55,032 nt of DNA from an uncultured Oscillibacter sp. (GCA_905234565.1 CAJOHW010000005.1:1-55032); one strand, 5' to 3'; positions 1 to 8,257 are shown, numbered from the stretch's first letter. Numbers and translations are program-made. The notes: generated by a model not told the origin, from the sequence alone.

Positions 1-308
1 CCCCCAGACCCCCACCTCCCGCCAGGAGCGGCAAGATGGTTTGCGTCCGCGCACGGCGCGGGGACGAGAGTTGTCATCGTAGGAGATGCTCCTAACCCAG
101 AGATGTCGCGCACCAAAGCTGCCCATTTTATTGCAAAATGGTAAATACTGGTTCACGCTGATTTTTTTGTCCGTGGTCTTGACATGGGGGCCTTTTTACT
201 TTTTGTTCTCTTATTTTGGGACACGCCAAATTTTCTCCCGGAGAGATCATGGAGAAAGTGGTTTTGATAATTTCACAACGCAATCTCTGCCGGGTGTATG
301 AAAATCCA

Positions 309-737
309 TTACCACTTCGCCAAGTCGCGCCCCAGTTCCCGGCAGGTATCCTTGCCACCGTCATCGGGCATTTCGTTGATGGTCAGGCCCTCGTCAAAGA
401 GATTGGCTTTAGCGTCCTCACAGCGCTGGTGCCAGTCCCGCATCCACTGTCCGTCGCCCCAGCCGTAGGAGCCGAACAGGGCCACTTTCTTTCCGGACAG
501 GGAGCCTTCTACGCCCGCGAACATGGGCTCAAAGCTGCTCTCCTCCAGCTGCTCGCTGCCCTGGCTGGAACAACCAAAGGCAAGCACGTCATAGGCACCT
601 GTCTTGTCCGCCGAAAAGTCGTCTGGACCCAGGAGTTCCACCTCCGAGCCAGCCTCCCTGGCTCCTTCCGCAATGCACTCCGCCATGGTTTCCGTATTGC
701 CCGTGCCGCTCCAATAGACGATTGCAATCTTGTTCAT
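309..737 (-). CDS. Flavodoxin
   Basis: Short-chain flavodoxin of 142 residues, a soluble FMN electron carrier that can replace ferredoxin when iron is scarce. The N-terminus IAIVYWSGTGNTE is the FMN phosphate-binding loop (residues 4-16), and FGCSSQGSEQLE (about 54-65) and FGSYGWGDGQW (about 88-98) fit the two isoalloxazine-binding loops. The length is normal for the short-chain class. The ATG at 737 follows a GGAAAGGAAG ribosome binding site. It lies 27 bp downstream of the DUF3793 gene and is probably cotranscribed from the promoter near 1436-1464. The operator-like palindromes there suggest control by metal; this is inference. Confidence 0.93.
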   Translation of the reverse strand: MNKIAIVYWSGTGNTETMAECIAEGAREAGSEVELLGPDDFSADKTGAYDVLAFGCSSQGSEQLEESSFEPMFAGVEGSLSGKKVALFGSYGWGDGQWMRDWHQRCEDAKANLFDEGLTINEMPDDGGKDTCRELGRDLAKW

Positions 738-764
738 GATAATACTTCCTTTCCTTTTTATTCA

Positions 765-1316
765 TCAGGCGGCGGCAAGCAAGCTGGTCAGCGGAACCCC
801 CGCTCGTACGCATTCACAGTAGAACGCTGTGCAGCGGTGGTACGCCGCGAAACGCCTCTTTGCCTCCTCCGGATTTCCGTATACTTTCCAGCACCCGCAG
901 TATGTGTAGTTTTGGCCGTGGTATTTCATAAAACCCGTCACATCTTCCAGAGGGTAGCCCAAAAAGATGCCAATCTCATGGGGAAACTCCTTTGCGGAGC
1001 GGAGTTTTTGAGCGAGATGCCGCAAAAGCGCAGGACAGTCCCCGTCCGGGTAGCCCAGATGGGTCAGAAAGGAGCGGGCAGACGGATTGGAGAGAATCTG
1101 ACGCAGCCAATCTGTCCGGAACAGATAGAGGAGGCAGTTCCCGGCGGCGGGACAGGCTCTCAGTACTCGAAACTCCATGCCACAGGGGGCGAGGAGTTTA
1201 TGCCATTGGGAGAGTTCTTCCGTTTGCAGGTGTTCTCGGCAGAATAGGTTTGCCGGTTTAATTCCCGCCAGCGTGGGTGCGCACTGCTCCGCCAGAACCG
1301 TCTCAAAACTCTTCAC
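765..1316 (-). CDS. DUF3793 family protein
   Basis: A 183-residue cytoplasmic protein that matches the clostridial DUF3793 family from memory: an N-terminal AGIKPANLF segment, then a Cys-rich centre and a basic C-terminal half with KFGYPDG-like and FLGYPLEDV motifs (here HLGYPDG and FLGYPLEDV). Its biochemical role is unknown. In many Clostridia the family sits next to flavodoxin genes and iron-transport loci, as here. Start is GTG at 1316 behind GGGAGGA with 7-nt spacing. It is the first gene of a two-gene operon with the flavodoxin and lies directly behind a sigma-A promoter with palindromic operators. Confidence 0.85.
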   Translation of the reverse strand: MKSFETVLAEQCAPTLAGIKPANLFCREHLQTEELSQWHKLLAPCGMEFRVLRACPAAGNCLLYLFRTDWLRQILSNPSARSFLTHLGYPDGDCPALLRHLAQKLRSAKEFPHEIGIFLGYPLEDVTGFMKYHGQNYTYCGCWKVYGNPEEAKRRFAAYHRCTAFYCECVRAGVPLTSLLAAA

Positions 1317-1344
1317 ACTGTAATCCTCCCGCTCTGCAAGATGA

Positions 1345-1360
1345 GTTAGTATATTCTAAC
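1345..1360. promoter_or_regulatory. Palindromic operator candidate, proximal
   Basis: GTTAGTATATTCTAAC is an inverted repeat with GTTAG and CTAAC arms 6 bp apart. It lies in the leader between promoter and DUF3793 start. The TTAG...CTAA arms resemble DtxR/IdeR/MntR-type boxes. Assignment to that regulator family is inference. Confidence 0.5.
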
Positions 1361-1411
1361 CATGTGGGTAAAAAATATTCGTCAAAGAACGATACCAAAT
1401 TTTTACGTAAA

Positions 1412-1425
1412 TTAGTTGTAACTAA
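1412..1425. promoter_or_regulatory. Palindromic operator candidate at the start site
   Basis: TTAGTTGTAACTAA is a perfect 14-bp palindrome placed about 11 bp downstream of the -10 hexamer, so a bound protein would cover the transcription start. It shares TTAG...CTAA arms with the palindrome at 1345-1360. A metal-dependent repressor of the DtxR/MntR type is the likeliest reader. Confidence 0.6.
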
Positions 1426-1435
1426 CTCTTGCGCC

Positions 1436-1464
1436 AGTATATAACATTCCATGGCACTTGTCAA
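1436..1464 (-). promoter_or_regulatory. Sigma-A promoter of the DUF3793-flavodoxin operon
   Basis: Read on the minus strand, TTGACA (1459-1464) and TATACT (1436-1441) are separated by 17 bp. The perfect -35 and near-perfect -10 indicate a strong promoter that needs repression, matching the operator directly downstream. The stretch 1470-1587 up to the next gene shows no other clear element. Confidence 0.8.
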
Positions 1465-1587
1465 GCCCATAGGGGAGGATTTTTACTATGAAATGAGAAC
1501 AATGGACGGAAAAACCTTCCTGCCGTCTTTGTTTGAAAGGCTTTTCCGCCCGTGATTCGCTCTTCAGTGGGGCGGGAACGTTCTCTC

Positions 1588-2409
1588 TCACGGGAACACA
1601 AACCGCTCTAAGACCTCCGCGATGGCGTCGTGATTGTTGTCCCGCTCCGTCACAGCGTCTGCCGCCGCCTTCACTGCCTCTGACGCGTTGGCCATGGCGA
1701 TACCCGTCCCGGCGGCGCGGATCATAGAGAGGTCATTGGCCTCGTCCCCCGCCGCCAGGGTGTTTTGGATGGGGATCCCTAAAAATCTGCTCAGTTCCTC
1801 CAAGGCCCGGCCCTTGTTCATTCCCGTGGGCACCACTTCCAAATAGAACTGGCTGGAAAAAAAGGTGTCCACCCGCCCGGACAGATTCTCTACAATCCAC
1901 TGGCGCATGGGTTCCGTGGCGGTTCTGCCGTTGAAGTCGATGAGCAGGGCCTTTACCGGCGGGGCGGACAAATCCAGCCGCACGTCGTCTATGACCCGGA
2001 AGTCCATATTGATGGCGGAACAGTACCGCCGCGCAATGGCACTGTCGTTGTGGCGCTCCACCACTACGTCCTCCCGGTCATAGGTCTGGATGTACACGCC
2101 CCGGCGGTTGGCCTCGTCAAACACCGCGTACAGATCCGCCGGGTCCATAGTCTGCCGAAAGACCTCTCGTTTGGAGGAGCAGTCGTAGATGGACGCGCCG
2201 TTGTAGGCGATGACATAGCACCCCGGGCCGTCCAATTTCAGGCGCTTTGCCTGGATCAGGGCGCTTTTCAGGGGACGCCCGGAGGTAATCACGATGTGGT
2301 GTCCCGCCTGCAAGGCCCGCTCCATGGCCTCCCGGTTTCCCGGCGTCACCTCTTTTTGGTCGTTGAGCAGGGTCCCGTCCAGGTCCAGGAACAGGCATTT
2401 TGTTTCCAT
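1588..2409 (-). CDS. Cof-type HAD-IIB family phosphatase
   Basis: A 273-residue cytoplasmic phosphatase of the Cof/YidA type, expected to hydrolyse sugar phosphates or flavin-like phosphates; the substrate cannot be told from sequence. Motif I is FLDLDGTLL (residues 7-15, nucleophile Asp), motif II ITSGR (about 41-45), a C2B cap follows, then GMNKGRALEEL with the motif III Lys and motif IV AAGDEANDLSM. Length is typical. ATG at 2409 follows GAGGGAGG. It is the last gene of a minus-strand run starting at ulaG, 44 bp after the DeoR regulator, so a role with the sugar operon is plausible. Confidence 0.9.
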   Translation of the reverse strand: METKCLFLDLDGTLLNDQKEVTPGNREAMERALQAGHHIVITSGRPLKSALIQAKRLKLDGPGCYVIAYNGASIYDCSSKREVFRQTMDPADLYAVFDEANRRGVYIQTYDREDVVVERHNDSAIARRYCSAINMDFRVIDDVRLDLSAPPVKALLIDFNGRTATEPMRQWIVENLSGRVDTFFSSQFYLEVVPTGMNKGRALEELSRFLGIPIQNTLAAGDEANDLSMIRAAGTGIAMANASEAVKAAADAVTERDNNHDAIAEVLERFVFP

Positions 2410-2453
2410 GGTGCGCCTCCCTCTGTGATGCGTCTATATAATCTATCAGAATG

Positions 2454-3224
2454 TCAGTCCTTCTGCCCCACCTGAATTACTTTCATGCCCAGGGACCGCA
2501 GGCGGTCCAGCACGGCGGAGGGGGCCTGATCGTCGGTGATGATGGTGCCAGGGACTTCCAGAGAAAAACTGGCGTAGGTACCGGCCCTGCCGACTTTCGT
2601 GTGGTCAGCCAGGATGTAGTATTGATAGGCGTGGCTGATCATGGTCTCGTTGATCCCCAGTTCCGTGGGGATGTCGCAGAGGATCTCCCCGTCGGGGGAA
2701 ATGCCCGAACAGCCCAGAAACGCCTTCTCCGCCCGCATCATCAGGAGATTCCGCATGGCGCAGTCCCCGGTCATGATGTGGCCCTGGCTCCGCAACACGC
2801 CCCCGGACAGCGTCACCTCCACCCCGGGGGGAAAGGTACGGTTGATGGCAAAGCCGTTGTTGGTAAAGACCTGGACTCCCTCCCGGGTGACGTAGTCCAG
2901 CAGATCCAGAGCCGTACTGCTGCCGTTGACAAAGAGCCGGTCCCCTTTCTCCACCAGGGCGGCGGCCCGGCGGCTGATGGCACGGCGGCAGTCCCCCACA
3001 GCGTCCCGCTCCGTCAGGGACACCGCGTAAGGGTCTACGCTGGCCCCGCCGTAAAAACGGCCAATCAGGCCCTGGTCCTCCAGGGCCTGCAAGTCCCGGC
3101 GGATGGTCATCAGGGACACGTTAAACAGGGCGGCAAGCTCCTCCACCCGGATTTTCTGCCGCTCCCGGATCAGGGAGAGGATTTTTGTGCGCCGGGTATC
3201 GACGGTCTGGCGGCCTTGTTTCAT
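2454..3224 (-). CDS. DeoR/GlpR family transcriptional regulator
   Basis: A 256-residue repressor with an N-terminal winged helix-turn-helix (about residues 10-66; VEELAALFNVSLMTIRRDLQ is the DeoR signature) and a C-terminal sugar-phosphate-sensing domain containing VNGSSTALDLLD and GCSGISPDGEILCD. DeoR proteins of phosphotransferase operons repress until a phosphorylated sugar binds. It is encoded at the distal part of the ascorbate-PTS gene run, and five TGTTCG half-sites typical of GlpR-like DeoR regulators occur in the promoter region at 7990-8313, so it is the probable regulator of that operon. ATG at 3224 follows GGAAGGGAG. Confidence 0.92.
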   Translation of the reverse strand: MKQGRQTVDTRRTKILSLIRERQKIRVEELAALFNVSLMTIRRDLQALEDQGLIGRFYGGASVDPYAVSLTERDAVGDCRRAISRRAAALVEKGDRLFVNGSSTALDLLDYVTREGVQVFTNNGFAINRTFPPGVEVTLSGGVLRSQGHIMTGDCAMRNLLMMRAEKAFLGCSGISPDGEILCDIPTELGINETMISHAYQYYILADHTKVGRAGTYASFSLEVPGTIITDDQAPSAVLDRLRSLGMKVIQVGQKD

Positions 3225-3281
3225 GGGGCGCTCCCTTCCTGTCCTGCATCGTACGCGCTCGAAATGAGAAACAATCTGTCC

Positions 3282-3968
3282 TTAGACAGCCCGGAACAGC
3301 CCGGGCAGCTCCGCTAAGGAACAAATTCTACGGACCCCGGGGAGATCCGGGACCTTCGGATCTGGACACAGCCACACCGGGACCATGCCCGCCGCCGCCG
3401 CGCCCTGTATATCGTGGACCGGATTGTCCCCGACAAACACGCAGTCCCCGGCGGCGCACCCCGCCTTTTTCGCGCAGGCTTCAAACAGCCCCCGGTGGGG
3501 CTTCTCCACGTTCACTTCTTCGCTGGTGACGATGAAATCCATCCGGTCCAGGACTTTCAGCCGTTCCAGCTTGGCGTACTGGTAATCCGCGGTCATATTG
3601 GTGCCCAGGCCCACCCGGTATCCGGCTTCTCTCAGGGCATCGAGACAGGTGTGCAACCCCGGATAGGGCCGCACGGCGTCTAAGAAAACGGACCAGTACC
3701 GCTGGGACAGCACCGGGGCCAGGGATACAGGCTTTCCGATTTCTTCCAAGAGGATCTGGAAGCGGATCAACCGGTTGTGGATGGCGGCGGCGTTTTCCCC
3801 CGCCCGTTGGACCTGGATCCCCATGGCTTCGTCGTACCGGGCGCGGAACGTCTCCCGGTCCAGGCTCAGAACCACCTCCTGAAAGGCACACAAAGCGTCA
3901 AAGGCGGCGGCGTGGGCATCGTCGTAGCTGTACAGGGTGTTGTCCAGGTCGAAAAGAAAGGCTTTCAT
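3282..3968 (-). CDS. HAD family hydrolase (IA type)
   Basis: A 228-residue HAD hydrolase with motif I FLFDLDNTLY near the N-terminus, a helical cap, motif II VTSEE, motif III Lys in NVEKPHRG, and motif IV FVGDNPVHDIQGA. The DNTLY form of motif I is common in YjjG/pyrimidine nucleotidase-like and PpaX-like enzymes; substrate unknown. I chose the second ATG (3968) because the AAAGGG ribosome binding site lies 8 nt from it but only 2 nt from the ATG at 3974. The open frame extends to 4166 through the upstream repeat but has no support there. It lies between ulaB and the DeoR gene. Confidence 0.88.
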   Translation of the reverse strand: MKAFLFDLDNTLYSYDDAHAAAFDALCAFQEVVLSLDRETFRARYDEAMGIQVQRAGENAAAIHNRLIRFQILLEEIGKPVSLAPVLSQRYWSVFLDAVRPYPGLHTCLDALREAGYRVGLGTNMTADYQYAKLERLKVLDRMDFIVTSEEVNVEKPHRGLFEACAKKAGCAAGDCVFVGDNPVHDIQGAAAAGMVPVWLCPDPKVPDLPGVRRICSLAELPGLFRAV

Positions 3969-4109
3969 TTTCATAGCCCTTTCATCATAACACGGTTTTT
4001 CCTGAGAATCAAGCACGAATTCAGCCGTGCGCAATCGAATTTTTTTTACAACGCAATGTACCGCGAAAAAGGCGGCGCGTTTCCGCGCCGCCTTTTGGCA
4101 GAAGCTGTC

Positions 4110-4181
4110 CTCGTGAACGATAAGATTTACCGTCAGTTGCCGTGTCAGCGGCCTAAAATGCGGCAAATCTGAAAGAGCGCG
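4110..4181 (+). repeat. Dispersed palindromic repeat, copy A
   Basis: One of five related copies of an about 75-bp element (others at 6212, 14756, 27005 and 43191). It starts CTCGTGA, contains GATAAGATTTACC, the core GTTGCCGTG, GCGGCAAATCT and ends GAGCGCG. It lies immediately after the ulaB stop codon and upstream of the HAD gene. Its right tip is degenerate (CGCGCTC instead of CGCGAG). Confidence 0.85.
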
Positions 4182-4186
4182 CTCTA

Positions 4187-4495
4187 TCAGTCCAGAAGCC
4201 CGGCCTCCTGCATGGCCTTCTCCATCTCCTTGTCGGACATGATGTTCCGCAGCCCCAGGACCACAGTGCCCTTGCTCTTGGCGTCATCGAACATCTTGGC
4301 AAAGTTCCGGGCGCAGAACACCACGTCGAAATTGGCGGCGGCGGTTTTGCCCTCCGACAGGGCGCAGTGGTGCAGGTTGGCGGGGGTGATGTTGTGCTTT
4401 TTCAGCACCTTTTGCAGGGTCATCTTCATCATCAGGGAGGACCCGGCGCCGTTGGCGCAGCAGACCATGAATTTCTTGTTGTCCATTTTTGCCAT
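4187..4495 (-). CDS. ulaB: PTS ascorbate-type IIB component
   Basis: A 102-residue cytoplasmic phosphocarrier of the SgaB/UlaB class. CCANGAGSS (residues 12-20) is the phosphate loop; Cys13 is the expected phosphorylated residue. It passes phosphate from the IIA protein to the sugar bound by the IIC channel. Start ATG 4495 follows AAAGGAG; the longer frame up to 4591 includes non-coding hairpin sequence. Encoded downstream of ulaA across a 112-bp gap with a GC-rich hairpin. The true sugar could be another pentitol or ascorbate-like compound; ascorbate is inferred from the neighbouring UlaG-type lactonase. Confidence 0.9.
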   Translation of the reverse strand: MAKMDNKKFMVCCANGAGSSLMMKMTLQKVLKKHNITPANLHHCALSEGKTAAANFDVVFCARNFAKMFDDAKSKGTVVLGLRNIMSDKEMEKAMQEAGLLD

Positions 4496-4537
4496 AAGAA
4501 TACACTCCTTTTCCGCGTTCCGAAACTCTCCCGCCTC

Positions 4538-4564
4538 CGCCCCCCCGTCATCGAAGGGGGCGGA
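4538..4564 (-). other. GC-rich hairpin between ulaA and ulaB
   Basis: CCGCCCCC and GGGGGCGG arms can form an 8-bp stem in the ulaA-ulaB intergenic RNA. No U-tract follows on the transcribed strand, so it is not a typical terminator. It could stabilise mRNA or tune relative expression. Confidence 0.5.
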
Positions 4565-4607
4565 AGCCGGAATGCTCAGTCCATCATACAAGATCCGGGG
4601 AGGAAAA

Positions 4608-6116
4608 TCAATAGTCCTCTTCCGTCACAATGCCCTTTTTCTCCTTGTAGGCCTCATAGTCCTCGGTGATGAGGAAGTAGCCCTCGGGATCCATCATGTA
4701 TTCGATCTGGGGGATGGCCAGCAGAATCACCGCCACCAGCACCACGCCGATGTAGCCCAGATACTTCATCAGGACGGTGAAGGCCGGCCACACGGTGGCC
4801 CAGTCGAACATGCCCAGATACCCGCCGAAGTCCGCCAGGCCGCACCAGCCGGCGATCAAAGCGGAACCGAACACCTGGGCCAAGCCGCAGAAGAAGGGGA
4901 TAATCAGGCAGGCTTTCAAGCCGCCCTTCTCGTTGGCCACCAGGCCGATGGTGGCGTTGTCAAAGAACACGGGCACGAATCCGCAGATGATGATGGTGGG
5001 GGAGCCGGTGAAGATCAGCACCAGGATAGCCAGGATCTGGCCCACCAGGCCCGCCAGGAAGCCGAAGGTCACGGCGTTGGCGTCACCAAAGCCGAAGCAC
5101 ACCGCGCAGTCCACGCCGGGGACGGAGGAGGGCAGCAGCTTGTCGGCAATGCCTTGGAAGGAGGCGGTCAGTTCCGTCACGAAGGTCCGGACGCCCAGTT
5201 GCAAAATCGCCAGATACACGGCGAAGTTCAGGGACTTGTCGAAGCACCACCACACATAGTTGGTGCTCTCGGCAATGTCGCCAGTGCTGACAAAGTAGGG
5301 CTTGCCGATAATGGCCAGAATCACGCCGAAGAAAGCGGTCATCAGCAGGGCGGTACACACCATATTCTCATTGAAGATGGAGAAGAAGCCGGGCATCTCC
5401 ATATCGCCCACTTTTTTCAGCTTCTTGCCGTTCTTGGCTCCGAAGAGCTTGTCGGCCAGGAAATAGCCCAGGCGGATGCCGAACATCTGCTGGTGGGCAA
5501 TGGCGAAGCCCGCGCCGTCGGACAGTTCCTGCATGGGTTTGATGGTCAGGTTGGCACCTACGGCCCAGTAGGCCCCCAGCAGGATGGACATGACGATCAT
5601 CATGGGCAGGGGGACGGTAGCGCCGTCCCCGGCCAGTTTGGGCAGGGCGAAGATCAAGAGCCAAATGGCCGTGGCGGCCTGCTGGACCTGGACGTGGCCC
5701 GTGGTGAACAGGGCACGGCACTTGGTGATCCTGTTAAAGCGCACCAGCAGGATGTTGATGATGAAGGCCACCAGCAGCAACATCATGGTGTCGGCGAAAC
5801 TCTTGCCGATGCTCTCCATGGCCTCCTGCACGGCGTTTTGTCCATAGTAGGGGTCCGTGACGCAGGCGGTCAGGTTGAAGCGGTCCCGGAGGCCCGCCAG
5901 AATGGGACGGAAGGTTCCGGTCAGTCCGGCGGAACCGGCGTTGAGAATCAGCATACCAATGATGGCTTTCAGGGTTCCGGCCAGGGTGTCATACCACTTT
6001 TTTCCCATGAGGGCGTAGCCCAGCAGGGTCAGGAAACCCACCATGTACGGGGCCTTTTGGAGGATGTAGGTGGCGAAGAAATTCCAAATGGCACCTAAAA
6101 TATCCAGAATAATCAT
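4608..6116 (-). CDS. ulaA: PTS ascorbate-type IIC permease
   Basis: A 502-residue polytopic membrane protein of the UlaA/SgaT family, the channel that takes up L-ascorbate or a similar compound while phosphorylating it. Hydrophobic segments run throughout, including MIILDILGAIWNFF at the start and repeated Gly-rich helices. Family-like stretches include APYMVGFLTLLGYALMGKKW and MLILNAGSAGLTGTF. ATG at 6116 was chosen because GAGAGG precedes it by 6 nt; the frame extends upstream to 6146 without support. It is third in the ula run, after ulaC across 177 bp carrying a stem-loop and repeat copy B. Confidence 0.92.
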   Translation of the reverse strand: MIILDILGAIWNFFATYILQKAPYMVGFLTLLGYALMGKKWYDTLAGTLKAIIGMLILNAGSAGLTGTFRPILAGLRDRFNLTACVTDPYYGQNAVQEAMESIGKSFADTMMLLLVAFIINILLVRFNRITKCRALFTTGHVQVQQAATAIWLLIFALPKLAGDGATVPLPMMIVMSILLGAYWAVGANLTIKPMQELSDGAGFAIAHQQMFGIRLGYFLADKLFGAKNGKKLKKVGDMEMPGFFSIFNENMVCTALLMTAFFGVILAIIGKPYFVSTGDIAESTNYVWWCFDKSLNFAVYLAILQLGVRTFVTELTASFQGIADKLLPSSVPGVDCAVCFGFGDANAVTFGFLAGLVGQILAILVLIFTGSPTIIICGFVPVFFDNATIGLVANEKGGLKACLIIPFFCGLAQVFGSALIAGWCGLADFGGYLGMFDWATVWPAFTVLMKYLGYIGVVLVAVILLAIPQIEYMMDPEGYFLITEDYEAYKEKKGIVTEEDY

Positions 6117-6155
6117 ATAGAACCTCTCTTCATCCAGAAATTTCAAGGGATCCCG

Positions 6156-6192
6156 CCCCTCCCCCTGTCAAGACGCGGCACAGGGGGAGGGG
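6156..6192 (-). other. Strong GC hairpin between ulaC and ulaA
   Basis: CCCCTCCCCCTGT (6156-6168) and ACAGGGGGAGGGG (6180-6192) form a perfect 13-bp stem with an 11-nt loop. On the transcribed minus strand no U-run follows, so it is not an ordinary intrinsic terminator. It lies between the ulaA start and repeat B and may act as an RNA-processing or stability element. Confidence 0.6.
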
Positions 6193-6211
6193 ACATAAGA
6201 TGGGACCTTTT

Positions 6212-6285
6212 CTCGCGCTCTTTCAGATTTGCCGCATTGCAGGCCACTGGCACGGCAACTGACGGAAAATCTCATCGCTCACGAG
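6212..6285 (-). repeat. Dispersed palindromic repeat, copy B
   Basis: Minus-oriented copy of the family seen at 4110, with CTCGTGAGCGATGAGATTTT at its 5' end, the GTTGCCGTGCCAGTGGCC core and GAAAGAGCGCGAG at its 3' end. It lies inside the ula operon, starting 8 bp after the ulaC stop codon, and would be transcribed in the operon mRNA. Confidence 0.88.
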
Positions 6286-6293
6286 CATCGGGT

Positions 6294-6788
6294 TTAATCG
6301 TCGTCTTCCTCCGGCGGGTAATCCGCTTCCGCTTTCAGGATGTCCTCCGGGGTGTTGGCCTCCTGGAGGGCGTCCAGCAGGGGATAGTTGGTAAAGACGC
6401 TCATGAGAGCCTGCATATTATCCAGGTGCTCATTGGGGTCGCTGGCCACCAGGGTGAAGAACAGTTTCGCGTGCTTCTTCTCTCCGTCCTCGTCCTCGCC
6501 GAAGTCCACCACGTCCTTCACCCGCAGGAAGCCCACGGCGGTCTTGTACGCGCCCACGGCGTTCTCCTGGGTGTGGGGCATGGCGACCTCATGCTCATAG
6601 ACCATATAGGGGCCGTACTTCTCAATACAGGCGACGATCTGCTTGTAGTAGTCCGGGGACACATAGCCCGTCTCCACCAGGGAGTCCGTGCTGATGCGGA
6701 CCCCCTCCTGCCAGGAGTCCACGTGGTCCACAAACTTGTAGTGCCCCCGCTCCACGATCTTCTGTAAAATGCTCTTTTCCGTATCCAT
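6294..6788 (-). CDS. ulaC: PTS IIA component (ascorbate/mannitol type)
   Basis: A 164-residue cytoplasmic EIIA of the PTS_EIIA_2 (mannitol/fructose-ascorbate) fold. His72 in VAMPHTQ is the expected site phosphorylated by HPr, and the phosphate then goes to UlaB. GYVSPDYYKQ and YMVYEHEVAMPH are typical of UlaC. The C-terminus is very acidic (PPEEDDD). ATG 6788 follows AAAGGAG, 24 bp after the ulaG stop, so the two genes are cotranscribed. Confidence 0.92.
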   Translation of the reverse strand: MDTEKSILQKIVERGHYKFVDHVDSWQEGVRISTDSLVETGYVSPDYYKQIVACIEKYGPYMVYEHEVAMPHTQENAVGAYKTAVGFLRVKDVVDFGEDEDGEKKHAKLFFTLVASDPNEHLDNMQALMSVFTNYPLLDALQEANTPEDILKAEADYPPEEDDD

Positions 6789-6812
6789 ATGCCTCTCCTT
6801 TGCCCCGCCGCC

Positions 6813-7916
6813 TTACAGGCAGGAGCGGAACGGGATGTTCTGGGGAGCCTCGAAGCAGTCCTCAAAGCCCCGGGGATGGTGATAGTAGATCTTATCCTTG
6901 TCCTGGGGCCAGACGTACTTGCCGCCCACCTGCCAGAAGAAGGGATGGAACTTGTACTCGTTGCGGTCCTTCTTGAAGTCGTAGAGGAGCTTGATCTCCT
7001 CGCAGTCCGCCTGGAAGTTGGTCCACACGTCCCAGTGAATGGGGATCACCACCTTACAGCGCAGGTTCTCCGCCATGCGCAGCACATCGATGGATGTCAT
7101 CTTGTCCTGCATTCCGATGGGGTTCTCGCCAAAGGAGCCAAAGGCCACGTCGATGTCGTAGTCCTTGCCGTGCTTGGCGAAGTAGATGGAGAAGTGGGAG
7201 TCGCCGGAGTGGTAGATGTTGCCGCCGGGAGTTTTGACCAGGTAGTTGACGGCCTTCTCGTCCATATCGTCCGGGCACTTGCCGGTGAGTTCCTCCCGGT
7301 CCGGGCCGGTGGAGTCCGTGGTGACGATGCAGGTGCGGTCAAAGCTGTCCAGGCAGACGATCTCCAGATCCTTGATCTTGATCACGTCACCGGGCTTCAC
7401 GGTCACGCAGCGCTCCTCGGGAACGCCCCACTTCACCCAGGTCTCCACGGACTTCTTGGGTCCGATGAAGGGCACGGGGATCTCCTTGCCATCGCCATCG
7501 GTGGTGGTCATGCCGCTCTGGAGCACATGGGCCGCCCATTCGGCGGACATATGGTCCTGATGGTAGTGGGTGGCCAGCACCGCGTCCACCTGCTTGAAGG
7601 CGAACGGATCGATCACAAAGGGCACGTTGCGAAGATTCGGCTGCATCTTCCGGGCGCCGCACATATTCGCCATCTGGTGGCCCACGGCCATTTTCCCGTT
7701 GCCGTGGGTGCGCTTGCCGTTGCCGCACCAAAGGTCAATGGTGATATTGGCCCCGCCGGGGGTCTTGAACCACACGCCCGTGCAGCCCAGCCACCACATG
7801 GCCACGTTTCCCGGCTGCACCACTTCGTTTTCGATGTCCTCGACCAGCCAGGTCCCCCACTCCGGGAAGGTGGACATAATCCACTTCTCCCGCGTCATCT
7901 CCGAAATCTTGCTCAT
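6813..7916 (-). CDS. ulaG: L-ascorbate 6-phosphate lactonase-like metallohydrolase
   Basis: A 367-residue MBL-fold hydrolase matching UlaG, which opens the lactone of L-ascorbate 6-phosphate to 3-keto-L-gulonate 6-phosphate in the cytoplasm. The metal motif THYHQDHM appears near residue 118; further His are in YHSGDSHF and IPIHWDVW. The start [12 protein letters not shown] at 7916 follows AAGGAGG with optimal spacing. It is the first gene of the operon, facing the 8354 gene across a 437-bp regulatory region. The next pathway enzymes (UlaD, UlaE, UlaF) are not in this window. Confidence 0.93.
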   Translation of the reverse strand: MSKISEMTREKWIMSTFPEWGTWLVEDIENEVVQPGNVAMWWLGCTGVWFKTPGGANITIDLWCGNGKRTHGNGKMAVGHQMANMCGARKMQPNLRNVPFVIDPFAFKQVDAVLATHYHQDHMSAEWAAHVLQSGMTTTDGDGKEIPVPFIGPKKSVETWVKWGVPEERCVTVKPGDVIKIKDLEIVCLDSFDRTCIVTTDSTGPDREELTGKCPDDMDEKAVNYLVKTPGGNIYHSGDSHFSIYFAKHGKDYDIDVAFGSFGENPIGMQDKMTSIDVLRMAENLRCKVVIPIHWDVWTNFQADCEEIKLLYDFKKDRNEYKFHPFFWQVGGKYVWPQDKDKIYYHHPRGFEDCFEAPQNIPFRSCL

Positions 7917-7989
7917 GCGTCTCCTCCTTGTCAAACTGTGCTTCCGAAAGCCCTTTCCTGCCCGGAATCCCCTCAAACGGCCCCCTGAT

Positions 7990-7995
7990 TGTTCG
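7990..7995. promoter_or_regulatory. DeoR-type half-site, between ula promoter and ulaG
   Basis: TGTTCG on the plus strand (CGAACA on the ula-coding strand) lies about 8 bp downstream of the ula -10 hexamer, where a bound DeoR/GlpR-family repressor would block initiation. Confidence 0.5.
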
Positions 7996-8002
7996 CATTT
8001 TC

Positions 8003-8030
8003 ATTTTACCAAACCCGTGGGATTTTTCAA
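8003..8030 (-). promoter_or_regulatory. Promoter of the ula operon
   Basis: On the minus strand TTGAAA (8025-8030) and TAAAAT (8003-8008) lie 16 bp apart, giving a leader of about 80 nt before ulaG. TGTTCG half-sites flank it on both sides. Confidence 0.72.
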
Positions 8031-8037
8031 CCGCTCT

Positions 8038-8065
8038 TTATGTTCGTTTTCTCTTTTTATGTTCG
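8038..8065. promoter_or_regulatory. Two tandem DeoR-type half-sites upstream of the ula promoter
   Basis: TTATGTTCGTTTT at 8038-8050 and a second TATGTTCGTTTT at 8058-8069 place the TGTTCG cores (8041-8046 and 8060-8065) 19 bp apart, nearly two helix turns. GlpR-like DeoR proteins recognise TATGTTCG. They lie just upstream of the ula -35. Confidence 0.62.
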
Positions 8066-8257
8066 TTTTTTTCGTTTTTCACGGCCCTTTGTCTATTTTG
8101 CCCAAAGTTTTCTCCCGGTGCCTTCCGGGAAAAAACCGCCCAAAACCGGGGAAAGTCTTACAAATCTTTCCGAAATCACAGCCATATTTTTGTTTTTCAC
8201 GTCAAAATGACGAAAATATTTTTCGCAAAAAGATGGAGGCTTTTCCCGGATTCCCCC

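Noticed and set aside
86-301. 71-codon frame with a hydrophobic stretch
   Set aside because: No ribosome binding site, odd composition and it overlaps no conserved signal; treated as chance.
4212-6098. Long plus-strand reading frame (628 codons) opposite ulaA and ulaB
   Set aside because: It mirrors the codon structure of ulaA on the other strand, has His/Gln/Gly-rich unnatural composition and no ribosome binding site. High GC makes such antisense frames common.
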